Assembly (NCBI RefSeq): GCF_002794255.1
Contig: NZ_PGGW01000067.1
Location: 391,263 to 455,262 of the forward strand
DNA from: Streptomyces carminius
Lineage (GTDB): Bacteria; Actinomycetota; Actinomycetes; Streptomycetales; Streptomycetaceae
DNA length: 64,000 bases
Direction: 5' to 3'
Part shown: positions 32,588-40,638 of the stretch, piece after piece
How positions within the stretch are numbered: the first letter of the stretch is position 1
Layout: the number at the start of each line of letters is the position of its first letter
Notes under the pieces: generated by a model
What the model saw: the letters and a program-made list of their open reading frames with translations, nothing else
What the model was told of the DNA's origin: nothing
The model's database searches: none
Position numbers and translations under genes: made by a program

Positions 32588-34204
32588 ATGGCTCAGTGGA
32601 CTTCGGTGGTGGGGGCACAGCAGCTCGCCCGCCTCCTGGCCTCCCAGCGCACCGCCGGGCACGCCGCCGCCCTCGCGTCCGGGCCCGCACCCGGTCCGGG
32701 CGGCCGCCGGCTGCCCGCCTACCGGGCGCTGGCCGACGGCGTGCGCCTGCTGGTGCTGGAGGGCCGCGTCCCCGTCGCCGCCCGGCTGCCCGCCGAACGC
32801 GAGCTGGCCGCCGCGCTCGCCGTCAGCCGCACCACCGTGGCCGCCGCCTACGAGGCGCTGCGCGCCGACGGGTTCCTCGCCTCCCGGCGCGGAGCGGGCA
32901 GCTGGACGGCGCTGCCGGCCGGCAACCCCCTGCCGTCGGGAGGACTGGAGCCCCTGCCGCCCGAGGCCGCCGGAACGGTGATCGACCTGGGCTGGGCGGC
33001 CCTGCCGGCCCCCGAGCCCTGGGTCACCCGGGCCTTCCGGGGCGCGCTGGCCGAGCTGCCCCCCTATGCCCACACCCACGGTGACTACCCGGCGGGACTG
33101 CCCGTGCTGCGCCGGGCCGTGGCCGACCGCTACACCGCCCGCGGTGTGGCGACCATGCCCGAGCAGATCATGATCACCACCGGGGCGATGGGCGCGGTGG
33201 CCGCCCTGCGCGGCCTGTTCGCCCCGCGCGGCGAACGCGTCGCCGTCGAGCACCCCTCGTACGCCAACGTCCTGCAACTGCTGCGTGAGGCGGGCGCCCG
33301 GCTGGTGCCGGTGGCGATGGGCGAGGGGCTGTCCGGCTGGGACCTGCCCGCCTGGCGGCGGGTGCTGCGCGACGCCGCGCCCCGGATGGCCTACGTCATC
33401 GCCGACTACCACAACCCCACCGGCGCCCAGGCGGACGAGGAGCAGCGCCGGGAGCTGGTCGCCGCCGCCCGTGCCGCGGGCACCGTGCTGGTGGCGGACG
33501 AGACCATGTCCGGTCTCGACCTCGACCCGCTGCCCGGCGGCCGGGCGCCCCGCCCGGTCGCGGCCTTCGATCCCGGCGGCTCGGCCGTCGTCACCGTCGG
33601 CTCGGCCAGCAAGTCCATCTGGGCCGGACTGCGCATCGGCTGGGTCCGCGCGGCCCCCGAGACCATTCGCAGCCTGGTCGCCGCCCGCGCGTACGGCGAT
33701 CTGGGCAGCCCCGTGCTGGAGCAGCTCGCCGTGGCCTGGATGCTGGCGGACGGCGGCCCGGAGGCGGGCCCGGCCGGCGGTCCGGGCAGCGGTCCGGACG
33801 GCGCTGCGGATGTCGGGGGGGACGGCTGGGGGAACGGCTGGGACCGGGCCCTGGCCGTCCGCCGCGAGCGGGCCCGGGAGAACCGGGACTCGCTGGTCGC
33901 GGCAGTGCGGCGGGAGCTGCCCGACTGGGAGTTCACCGTTCCGCACGGCGGCCTCACCCTGTGGGTGCGTACCGGCGGGCTGTCCGGCTCGCGGATCGCC
34001 GAGGCGGGGGAACGGGTGGGCGTACGGGTGCCCTCCGGGCCGCGCTTCGGGGTGGACGGTGCCTTCGAGGGATACGTGCGGCTGCCGTTCACCGTCTCCG
34101 GGCCGGTCGCCGACGAGGCCGCGGTGCGGCTGGCCGCCGCCGCGCGGCTGGTCGCCGCCGGCCGGAGCGCCGGGGCCGACGCCCCGCGGACCTTCGTGGC
34201 CTGA
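32588..34204 (+). CDS. yczR: MocR-like transcription factor YczR
   Basis: A fusion of a GntR-type winged helix and an aminotransferase fold, 538 aa. The N-terminal HTH has LPAERELAAALAVSRTTVAAAYEALRADG (about residues 70-100). The C-terminal domain keeps PLP-binding features: ADYHNPTGAQ, VADETMSGL and the Schiff-base Lys in SASKSIWAGLRIGW. Such proteins sense PLP or an amino compound and usually control the adjacent gene, here divergent yczE. A Gly/Pro-rich insert (about residues 392-415) is unusual but in frame. The ATG at 32588 is preceded by AGAAGGTGG. Confidence 0.92.
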   Translation: MAQWTSVVGAQQLARLLASQRTAGHAAALASGPAPGPGGRRLPAYRALADGVRLLVLEGRVPVAARLPAERELAAALAVSRTTVAAAYEALRADGFLASRRGAGSWTALPAGNPLPSGGLEPLPPEAAGTVIDLGWAALPAPEPWVTRAFRGALAELPPYAHTHGDYPAGLPVLRRAVADRYTARGVATMPEQIMITTGAMGAVAALRGLFAPRGERVAVEHPSYANVLQLLREAGARLVPVAMGEGLSGWDLPAWRRVLRDAAPRMAYVIADYHNPTGAQADEEQRRELVAAARAAGTVLVADETMSGLDLDPLPGGRAPRPVAAFDPGGSAVVTVGSASKSIWAGLRIGWVRAAPETIRSLVAARAYGDLGSPVLEQLAVAWMLADGGPEAGPAGGPGSGPDGAADVGGDGWGNGWDRALAVRRERARENRDSLVAAVRRELPDWEFTVPHGGLTLWVRTGGLSGSRIAEAGERVGVRVPSGPRFGVDGAFEGYVRLPFTVSGPVADEAAVRLAAAARLVAAGRSAGADAPRTFVA

Positions 34205-34235
34205 GGCCCGGGCGGGGGCCGCCCGGTGGCGCCCC

Positions 34236-34261
34236 GGCCGGCGGGCAGCCGCCCGCCGGCC
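34236..34261. terminator. Terminator between yczR and the small membrane gene
   Basis: An 11-bp perfect GC stem (34236-34246 with 34251-34261) with a four-base loop lies between convergent genes. Confidence 0.65.
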
Positions 34262-34363
34262 CCTCGCATCCGCCGGTCCCGGCCGGGGGCCGTCCGCTCG
34301 TCGTACGGATCCGGGGCGGCGAACGGGGTGGACTCCGGCCGGCGCGGCACCCGGCAGCGGCAC

Positions 34364-34558
34364 CTAGAAGCTGAACCCGCCGATGAGGCCGGCGAGGGTC
34401 TCGCCGCCCGCCCGGATACCGGGGGCGATCGTCGACCCCGAGAGGTAGAACCCGAACAGCGCGCACACCACGGCGTGGGAGACCTTGAGGTTGTCCTTGC
34501 GGAAGAACAGGAAGACGATCACTCCGAGCAGCAGGACACCGGAGATCGACAGCACCAT
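34364..34558 (-). CDS. Small two-helix membrane protein, 64 aa
   Basis: I do not recognise a named family. The protein has one hydrophobic helix at the very N-terminus (VLSISGVLLLGVIVFLFF), a short basic loop (RKDNLKVSH) and a second helix (VVCALFGFYLSG), ending in a Gly-rich tail. The ATG at 34558 follows ACAGGAG. Similar small hydrophobic proteins are common in streptomycetes and on their plasmids, but no function is assigned. It stands alone between convergent yczR and the divergent ATP-grasp gene. Confidence 0.75.
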   Translation of the reverse strand: MVLSISGVLLLGVIVFLFFRKDNLKVSHAVVCALFGFYLSGSTIAPGIRAGGETLAGLIGGFSF

Positions 34559-34781
34559 GGGGACTCCTGTGTGACGAGGGGGTTGTCACCGCGTGTGCCT
34601 CAAGCTTCACAGAGTGTCCAGTAAGCGGAAAGCGGCGAAAGGGTGATTCATCGTATATTCGTCGATTTTCCGGAGGAGCCGGGCATCTCGCCCTGCGCGG
34701 TGTCGGCCGACGGGCACCGTCCGCGAATCGGTAGGTTCGAGCCGACAGGCCGAGACGCCGGACCGCCGCGAGGAGTCGCCC

Positions 34782-35612
34782 ATGCCCCGCCAGCCCGCGC
34801 TGCTGTATGTCACCGATCTCGCCTACGAGGCCAGGGGCCGCCGCTACGGCGACGAGGACGTCGGTCTCACCGCCCGGCTCCGCGCGGACTTCCACATCGC
34901 GCTGTGCCATCCGCGCGACGCGGTGGCCCTGATGGACGGCTTCGACGCGGTCGTGGTGCGCAACAGCGGCCCCGTCCTGCACCACCGGGAGGCCTGGGAC
35001 GCCTTCCGCGCCCGCGCCCTGGAGCGCGGCACCCGGGTCTTCAACGAGCTGACCGGCCGGGCCGACATGGCGGGCAAGCGGTACCTGGCCGAACTGAGCG
35101 CGGCGGGCGAGGCGGTCATCCCGACCGTCGACCGCCGCGATGACCTCGACCGTCTCCCGCCGGCCGCCGAGTACGTCGTCAAGCCGGAGTTCGGCGCGGA
35201 CTCCATCGGGATGCGGGTCGTCCCCGCGGGCCGGCTGGCGGAACTCGCCCTCGACCTGGACGGCGGTCTGCTGGTCCAGCCGAGGATCGACTTCCGCCAC
35301 GAGGTCTCCTTCTACTTCGTCGACCGGGACTTCCAGTACGCCCTGTACGCCCCCGACCCCGGCCGGCGCTGGGAGCTGGAGCCGTACCACCCCACGGCGG
35401 CCGATCTCGCCTTCGCCCGGCGCTTCGTGGCGTGGAACGCCATCGGGCACGGCATCCAGCGGGTGGACGCCTGCCGCACCGCCGGCGGGGAACTGCTGCT
35501 GGTGGAGCTGGAGGACCTCAACCCGTATCTGTCGCTGGACCGGGTGGACGCCGGTACGCGCGAGGCCTTCGCCGCCGCGCTGACCGCGTCGTTGCGCGCG
35601 CTTGTGGCCTGA
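34782..35612 (+). CDS. ATP-grasp domain protein
   Basis: A cytoplasmic protein of 276 aa with an ATP-grasp-like layout: an N-terminal Rossmann-like part (PALLYVTDLAYEARG, FDAVVVRNSGPV), an ATP-binding core with EYVVKPEFGADSIGM, and a C-terminal VELEDLNPYLSLD that matches the metal-binding end of glutathione-synthetase-like enzymes. These ligases join a carboxylate to an amine using ATP. The substrates are not evident, and no peptide precursor or partner gene is nearby. The ATG follows GAGGAG. A hairpin directly after the stop ends the gene. Confidence 0.8.
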   Translation: MPRQPALLYVTDLAYEARGRRYGDEDVGLTARLRADFHIALCHPRDAVALMDGFDAVVVRNSGPVLHHREAWDAFRARALERGTRVFNELTGRADMAGKRYLAELSAAGEAVIPTVDRRDDLDRLPPAAEYVVKPEFGADSIGMRVVPAGRLAELALDLDGGLLVQPRIDFRHEVSFYFVDRDFQYALYAPDPGRRWELEPYHPTAADLAFARRFVAWNAIGHGIQRVDACRTAGGELLLVELEDLNPYLSLDRVDAGTREAFAAALTASLRALVA

Positions 35613-35646
35613 GCCGCCGCCCGGCCGTGTGCGGCCGGGCGGCGGC
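35613..35646. terminator. Bidirectional terminator after the ATP-grasp gene
   Basis: A perfect 14-bp stem (35613-35626 with 35633-35646) with a six-base loop begins at the base after the stop codon and also serves the convergent cellulase gene. Confidence 0.75.
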
Positions 35647-35663
35647 CGAGGTGTCCCGGCGCC

Positions 35664-37049
35664 TCAGGGCAGCGGCGGCCAGGCGTTGGCCAGCAGCATG
35701 CGGAAGTAGGCCGGGAACCACTCGCCGGCGGCCGGCGCGCCGGGCACGGCGCCGGAGGGCGTGGAGCTGCCGCGCGGCGGTCCCCCGTACGCGGGGTCGC
35801 ACATCGGCTGGTGCGGCCGGACCTCGACGGGGCTCGGCTCGCCCGCGCCGTCGGAGATCCCCGGGTTCTTGATCCAGGCGTAGGCGTCGATGCCGGGCTC
35901 GGGATCGGCGGCCGGGCGCTCGCCCAGACCGGCGCCGTCCTGGTTGCACCAGTTGCCCGGGGAGATCCGGCGGTCGAGGCGGCTGCCGTCGACGTAGTCG
36001 TCGACGCTGCCGTTCTCCGGACCGGGACCGGCGGGCCGGCCGGGACCGCCCCAGCCGTTGCGGGAGGTGTCGACCACCACGCCCAGGTCCCGGTCGAAGC
36101 CCAGGCGGATCAGCTCGTCGCGGAAGGCGAGTGCGTAGGGCACCTCGTCGACGTGGGGGTTCCAGTCGACCCAGTGACTCTGGCGGACGTGAACCCCGTG
36201 GACCGTGTCGTCGGCGTCGAAGTGCTCCTCGTGCGGCACCGAGTAGTTCGCCACGTTGGTGGTGACGCCGCGCACCAGGTCCACGGCGTCCGCGCGCGCC
36301 GCGGTCTCGTACAGCAGCCGGGCGGCCGCGTCGCGGTTCTCCTCCCAGCCCAGCAGTCCGTGATGACTGATGTCCAGGTAGGGGTGGACGTTCGGCAGGG
36401 CGCCCAGCTCGGCCAGGGCGTGGCCCACCCCCTGGACGTAGGCGCCGTTCTCCATGACCGCCTCGCAGGCGAAGGTGGCGTTCCAGGCGCTGCCGGTGTT
36501 GGTGACCAGCCGGGGCAGCGAGTTGGGTTCGACGACGGCGGCGATCCGCAGGTCCGCGTAGTCGGGGTCGGCGAGGACGTCGGCGATGGGATCGACGAAC
36601 TCCCTCTTGTAGCGGTCGAGTTCGGCGGGGCCCAGCTCGCCGCTGGGATTCTCCCGCTCGCAGTCGCGGCCGGGCAGGTCGTACAGGACGAGCTGGACGA
36701 GGTCGGCGTTCTGCGCGAGGGCGGCGTCGAGGTGGTCGCGCAGGCCCATGGCGTCGCCCCGGCCCCCGACATCGGCGATCTCGTCGAGCCAGACCGCGGT
36801 GGGCTGACCGGCGACGGCCGCGCCGCCCGGTTCGGCGGCGGCACGGGCGGACCACTCGGGGTCCACATAGCCCCGGGCGCCGGCGTACGGATTGCCGGCT
36901 TTCCCGGTGGGTGCGGCGGCACCGGCCGGTGCCGCCGCACCCAGGGCCAGGACGGAGGTCAGGACGGCGGCCAGGGCGGCGGTCAGCGAGCGGGACGTGA
37001 CACGGGTCGTACGCCGCCGGGGAAGCGGGGGTGACGGAGGCTGTGGCAT
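35664..37049 (-). CDS. Secreted GH6 cellulase/cellobiohydrolase-like protein, catalytic acid Asp replaced by Asn
   Basis: A secreted glycoside hydrolase family 6 protein of 461 aa that would act on cellulose. The signal peptide covers about residues 1-46, with twin Arg groups in the n-region. GH6 features are VLYDLPGRDC (Asp129), YLDISHHGLLGW, TNVANYS, DTSRNGWGG and the GNWCNQDGAGLGERP segment of bacterial exo-acting members. The motif that carries the catalytic acid in this family (EPDSL) reads VVEPNSLP here, with Asn176 in place of Asp. There is no cellulose-binding module. The ATG has a GAGGAG site. A near-perfect CebR box lies upstream (37092-37105), so cellobiose induction is likely. Confidence 0.9.
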   Translation of the reverse strand: MPQPPSPPLPRRRTTRVTSRSLTAALAAVLTSVLALGAAAPAGAAAPTGKAGNPYAGARGYVDPEWSARAAAEPGGAAVAGQPTAVWLDEIADVGGRGDAMGLRDHLDAALAQNADLVQLVLYDLPGRDCERENPSGELGPAELDRYKREFVDPIADVLADPDYADLRIAAVVEPNSLPRLVTNTGSAWNATFACEAVMENGAYVQGVGHALAELGALPNVHPYLDISHHGLLGWEENRDAAARLLYETAARADAVDLVRGVTTNVANYSVPHEEHFDADDTVHGVHVRQSHWVDWNPHVDEVPYALAFRDELIRLGFDRDLGVVVDTSRNGWGGPGRPAGPGPENGSVDDYVDGSRLDRRISPGNWCNQDGAGLGERPAADPEPGIDAYAWIKNPGISDGAGEPSPVEVRPHQPMCDPAYGGPPRGSSTPSGAVPGAPAAGEWFPAYFRMLLANAWPPLP

Positions 37050-37091
37050 GCTCGCGGCTCCTCACATGGATGACCGGGCGGGGAAAGGCTC

Positions 37092-37105
37092 TGGGAGCGC
37101 TCCCG
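37092..37105. promoter_or_regulatory. CebR-like operator TGGGAGCGCTCCCG
   Basis: The site matches the CebR/CelR consensus TGGGAGCGCTCCCA at 13 of 14 bases and lies 43 bases upstream of the GH6 start. It should make this gene responsive to cello-oligosaccharides. Confidence 0.7.
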
Positions 37106-37180
37106 TGAAAGTAGTCGTGAACCAGCCCGGAGTGAAGCGGCGCAGCCGCCCGCCGGGGCGGTGTTCTTCGGAGGACGGAC

Positions 37181-37681
37181 ATGACGGACACGTGGCGCGG
37201 TGACGTGCGGCCGCCCGGGATCGACGCCGCCGAGCGGGAGACCCTGCTGGCCTTTCTCGGCTACCTGCGGGAGGCCGTAGCCGCCAAGGCGACCGGAGTG
37301 CCCGGGGAGGCGGCCCGTGCTCCGGGCGTGCCCTCCGGCACCAGCCTCCTGGGCCTGGTGAAGCATCTGACGGCGGTCGAGCACAACTGGTTCGGCTGGG
37401 CGTTCGCGGGTGAGGGGGACGAACCGCTGGACGACGGCGCACCGCCCGCACCCGGCGAGACGGCGGACGGACTGCTGGCCGCCTACCGGGCGGCGGCCGA
37501 CCGCTCGAACCGGATCGTCGCGGCCTGTGACCGGCTGGACCGCCCGGGGGCCCGGTCGCTGCGCGAGACTCCGGCGCCGACGCTGCGCTGGATCCTGGTG
37601 CACATGATCGAGGAGACCGCCCGGCACGCGGGTCACGCCGACATCCTGCGCGAGCGGATCGACGGCTCGACAGGGCGGTAG
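37181..37681 (+). CDS. DinB/DUF664 family protein
   Basis: A cytoplasmic four-helix-bundle protein of 166 aa. The DUF664 pattern is present: ERETLLAFLGYLREAV, then LLGLVKHLTAVEHNWFGWAF and HMIEETARHAGHADILRE. The three His residues (in VKHLTAVEHNW and RHAGHAD) are the usual metal ligands of DinB-like enzymes. Some relatives use mycothiol or bacillithiol in thiol transfer; no specific activity can be claimed. The ATG at 37181 has GGAGGACGG. It is divergent from the cellulase gene. Confidence 0.85.
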   Translation: MTDTWRGDVRPPGIDAAERETLLAFLGYLREAVAAKATGVPGEAARAPGVPSGTSLLGLVKHLTAVEHNWFGWAFAGEGDEPLDDGAPPAPGETADGLLAAYRAAADRSNRIVAACDRLDRPGARSLRETPAPTLRWILVHMIEETARHAGHADILRERIDGSTGR

Positions 37682-37743
37682 CGGGCAGCCGGAGAAACGC
37701 GGAAAGGGAAAACGGGGAATTCGGGATAGTTCACCGACGGCAC

Positions 37744-37821
37744 TTGATGACCGTTCCCGTCGTTCGCTATATTCGCCAGTTCATGCTTTTTCTGGATTTG
37801 TGCACAACTGGCGCACAAATC
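37744..37821 (+). promoter_or_regulatory. Promoter region of the HelD gene with 9-bp inverted repeat
   Basis: A -35 TTGATG (37744-37749) and -10 TATATT (37768-37773) are 18 bases apart. Downstream, GATTTGTGC (37795-37803) and GCACAAATC (37813-37821) form a perfect 9-bp inverted repeat with a nine-base spacer. The repeat overlaps a second possible promoter (TTGTGC at 37798, TAATTC at 37822). The low G+C of this segment stands out from its surroundings. Confidence 0.5.
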
Positions 37822-37846
37822 TAATTCTAGTGAATGGGGATCCGCT

Positions 37847-40252
37847 GTGTCAAGGCGGGAAATCGAGGTGGAACAGCGTCGTCTCAGCCTTCTGTACCGT
37901 CGGCTGGACGAACTCCGGGCCCAGGAGGAGGAACGGTTCGCGCAGGCGCTCGCCCAGGTCGGCAGGGGTCAACAGGCCCTGCTGGAGCGGGAGTCCGCCG
38001 CCGCGCGCGCCCAGGAGCGGATCGGCCGCCTGAACGCCGCGGAGCACGGCCTGTGCTTCGGGCGCCTCGACATGTGCGACGGTGTGCGCCGCTACATCGG
38101 ACGCATCGGAATCCTCGGCGGGGCGGACGGGAAAACGGCCGACGCCGACCTGGAACCGCTGCTGGTCGACTGGCGGGCACCCGCCGCACGGCCTTTCTAC
38201 ACCGCCACCGGATTCACTCCGGAGGGTGTGCGGCGGCGCAGGCACATCCGTACCGGCGGCCGGCGGGTGACCGGACTCCAGGACGAGCTGCTCGGCCCGG
38301 ACGCGGCCGGCGAGGCCGGGGCGCCGGGACCGGCGGGGCTGACGGGTGAGGCCGCGCTGCTGGCCGCCCTGGACGCCGACCGGACCGGCCGGATGGGCGA
38401 CATCGTGCGGACCATCCAGGCCGAGCAGGACCGGGTCATCCGCGCCCCGCACGCCGGTGTGCTGGTCGTGCAGGGCGGTCCCGGCACCGGGAAGACCGCC
38501 GTGGCCCTGCACCGGGCCGCCTATCTTCTCTACACCCACCGGGAGCGGCTGGCCAGGAGCGTGGTGCTGGTGGTCGGCCCCAGTCCGGTCTTCCTGCGGT
38601 ACGTCGGCGAGGTGCTGCCCTCCCTGGGCGAGACCAGCGTCCTGCCGGCGACCGTCGGCGAGCTGTACCCCGGGATCACCGCGGACGGCGCCGAACCGCC
38701 CGGGGCCGCCGAGGTCAAGGGCCGGGCGGTCATGGCGGAGGTGGTGGCCGCCGCCGTGCGCGACCGGCAGCGGATCCCGGAGGACGGGCTGGAGGCCGAC
38801 TGGGGCGGCCGGAGCGTCCGGCTCGGCCCCGGGGACCTGGCGGCAGCCCGGGACCGGGCCCGTGCCACGGGGCTGCCGCACAACCGGGCCCGCCCGGTGT
38901 TCGTCCGGCTCGTCCTGGACGCCCTCGCCCGGCGGGCCGCCGAGCTGGTCGAGCAGGACGTGCTCGACGGGGTGCCCGCCGAGGCGATGAGGCTGCTGGA
39001 GGAGCTGGAGGCCCGGGAGAACCCCTCCGGCGAGCCGCTCGCCGAGGCGTCCGACGGATTGCTCGGCGTGGACGGCGCCGAGGACATCCGCCGGGAGCTG
39101 CGGGCCGACCCCGGGGTGCGCGCGGCGGTCGACGCGCTGTGGCCGTACCTCACCCCGCCGCGGCTGCTGGCCGAGCTGTACGCCTCGCCCGGGCGGCTGG
39201 CGTCCGCCGCCCCCGGCCTCACCCCCGCCGAGCGCGCGCTGCTGCTGCGCGCGCCCGGAAGCCGGTGGACCCCGTCGGACGTCCCCCTGCTGGACGAGGC
39301 GGCCGAACTGCTGGGGGAGGACGACCGGGCGTCCCGCGCCGCGGCCGAGGCCGAGCGCCGCACGCGTACCGCCCTCGCCCAGGAGGCGCTGGACATCGCC
39401 CACGGTTCCCGCTCCACCGACCTGGAGGAGGGCGAGGAGGCGGAAATCCTCACCGTCCACGACCTGCTGGACGCCGAGCGGCTGGCCGAGCGCCAGGACG
39501 AGGCGGACGGCCGCACCCCCGCCGAGCGCGCGGCGGCCGACCGCACCTGGGCCTTCGGGCACATCGTGGTGGACGAGGCGCAGGAGCTGTCCGCGATGGA
39601 CTGGCGGCTGCTGGCGCGGCGCTGCCCGAGCCGGTCGATGACCCTGGTCGGGGACATCGACCAGACCGGCGCCGCGGCCGGGGCCGCCTCCTGGGAGGAG
39701 GCGCTCGCCCCGTGGCTGGGGAACCGGTGGCGGCTGGAGCGGCTGGAGGTCAACTACCGGACCCCCGCCGAGATCGCGGAGATCGCCGCCGAGGTGTCCG
39801 CCGCACACGGCGCGGTGTTCGAGGCGCCGCGCCCGGTGCGGTCCACCGGGACCCGGCCGTGGCGGCTGCGTGTGCCGCCCGGCGAGCTGTCCGCCGCGCT
39901 GGCCGCCCTGGTGGCGGAGGAGGCGGCCGCGGTGGGGGAGGGGCGGCTGGGGGTGATCGTGCCCACCGCGCGGCTGGCCCGGCTGGGGCGGGCGGTCGCG
40001 TCGGCCGTCCCGGGGGCGGAGACCGGCCCGGACGTACGGCTGGAGAGCACGGTGGCGGTGCTCGACGTCCCCGCGGCGAAGGGGCTGGAGTTCGACTCGG
40101 TCCTGGTCGTCGAGCCGGAACGGATCCTGGCCGACTCGCCGCGCGGCCCGGGCGACCTCTACGTCGCCCTCACCCGCGCCACCCGGCGGCTGGGCGTGGT
40201 GCACACCGGTGAGCTGCCGCCCCCGCTCGCCCGGCTGCGCCCCCGGGAGTGA
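37847..40252 (+). CDS. HelD-type RNA polymerase recycling motor ATPase
   Basis: A superfamily-1 ATPase of 801 aa, the size of actinobacterial HelD. These proteins enter the RNA polymerase channels and free stalled or drug-bound enzyme; one S. venezuelae member (HelR) gives rifampicin resistance. The N-terminus is a long coiled coil (about 1-70) with EVEQRRLSLLYRRLDELRAQ, then LVDWRAPAARPFY. Walker A is GGPGTGKT (Lys216). Walker B is VVDEAQELSAMDW (Asp576), followed by LVGDIDQTG. The late motif has AAKGLEFDSVLVVEPE and VALTRATRRLGVVHTG. The GTG start has GGGGAT only. The palindromic promoter suggests regulated expression. Confidence 0.9.
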   Translation: MSRREIEVEQRRLSLLYRRLDELRAQEEERFAQALAQVGRGQQALLERESAAARAQERIGRLNAAEHGLCFGRLDMCDGVRRYIGRIGILGGADGKTADADLEPLLVDWRAPAARPFYTATGFTPEGVRRRRHIRTGGRRVTGLQDELLGPDAAGEAGAPGPAGLTGEAALLAALDADRTGRMGDIVRTIQAEQDRVIRAPHAGVLVVQGGPGTGKTAVALHRAAYLLYTHRERLARSVVLVVGPSPVFLRYVGEVLPSLGETSVLPATVGELYPGITADGAEPPGAAEVKGRAVMAEVVAAAVRDRQRIPEDGLEADWGGRSVRLGPGDLAAARDRARATGLPHNRARPVFVRLVLDALARRAAELVEQDVLDGVPAEAMRLLEELEARENPSGEPLAEASDGLLGVDGAEDIRRELRADPGVRAAVDALWPYLTPPRLLAELYASPGRLASAAPGLTPAERALLLRAPGSRWTPSDVPLLDEAAELLGEDDRASRAAAEAERRTRTALAQEALDIAHGSRSTDLEEGEEAEILTVHDLLDAERLAERQDEADGRTPAERAAADRTWAFGHIVVDEAQELSAMDWRLLARRCPSRSMTLVGDIDQTGAAAGAASWEEALAPWLGNRWRLERLEVNYRTPAEIAEIAAEVSAAHGAVFEAPRPVRSTGTRPWRLRVPPGELSAALAALVAEEAAAVGEGRLGVIVPTARLARLGRAVASAVPGAETGPDVRLESTVAVLDVPAAKGLEFDSVLVVEPERILADSPRGPGDLYVALTRATRRLGVVHTGELPPPLARLRPRE

Positions 40253-40270
40253 CGGCGGTCCGGGGCCCGC

Positions 40271-40501
40271 TCAGGTGTCCGTCCGCGCGGCGCCCCGGCC
40301 GCGTACCTCCAGCCCGTCCAGCAGCCGCCGGGTCGCCTCGGCGACCGCGTCGACGGCCTCCTCGAACGCGGCGCGGTTGTGGGCGGCGGGAGCGCGGAAC
40401 CCCGAGACCTTGCGGACGTACTGCAGGGCCGCGGCCCGGACGTCCTCGTCGGTCACCTCGGGGGTCATGGGCGGTCGGAGTGTCCTGATGCTTCGGCACA
40501 T
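40271..40501 (-). CDS. DUF2277 family protein, 76 aa
   Basis: A short soluble protein beginning MCRSIRTLRPPMTPEVTDED, the diagnostic DUF2277 N-terminus, followed by AALQYVRKVSGFRAPAAHN and a helical tail. The family is widespread in actinobacteria and has no known function. The ATG at 40501 is set by the conserved MCRSI start; the longer upstream frame has no homology-like features. It is convergent with the HelD gene, 18 bases apart, and divergent from the MFS gene. Confidence 0.88.
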   Translation of the reverse strand: MCRSIRTLRPPMTPEVTDEDVRAAALQYVRKVSGFRAPAAHNRAAFEEAVDAVAEATRRLLDGLEVRGRGAARTDT

Positions 40502-40638
40502 GCCCCCAGTCTGTCGCGGTTCCGCCGGGCGCGGAACGGAAATCCGTGGTGCGCCGCGGGCCGCGGCCGTACGCTGCCGGTATGGCCCGACGACATTGAC
40601 CCACCTCCCGCTCCCGGCGCGATCCCGCGCGCAGATCA

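Noticed and set aside
34782..35612. ATP-grasp gene as part of a ribosomal peptide cluster
   Set aside because: No precursor peptide, methyltransferase or transporter gene is next to it; the adjoining genes are unrelated.
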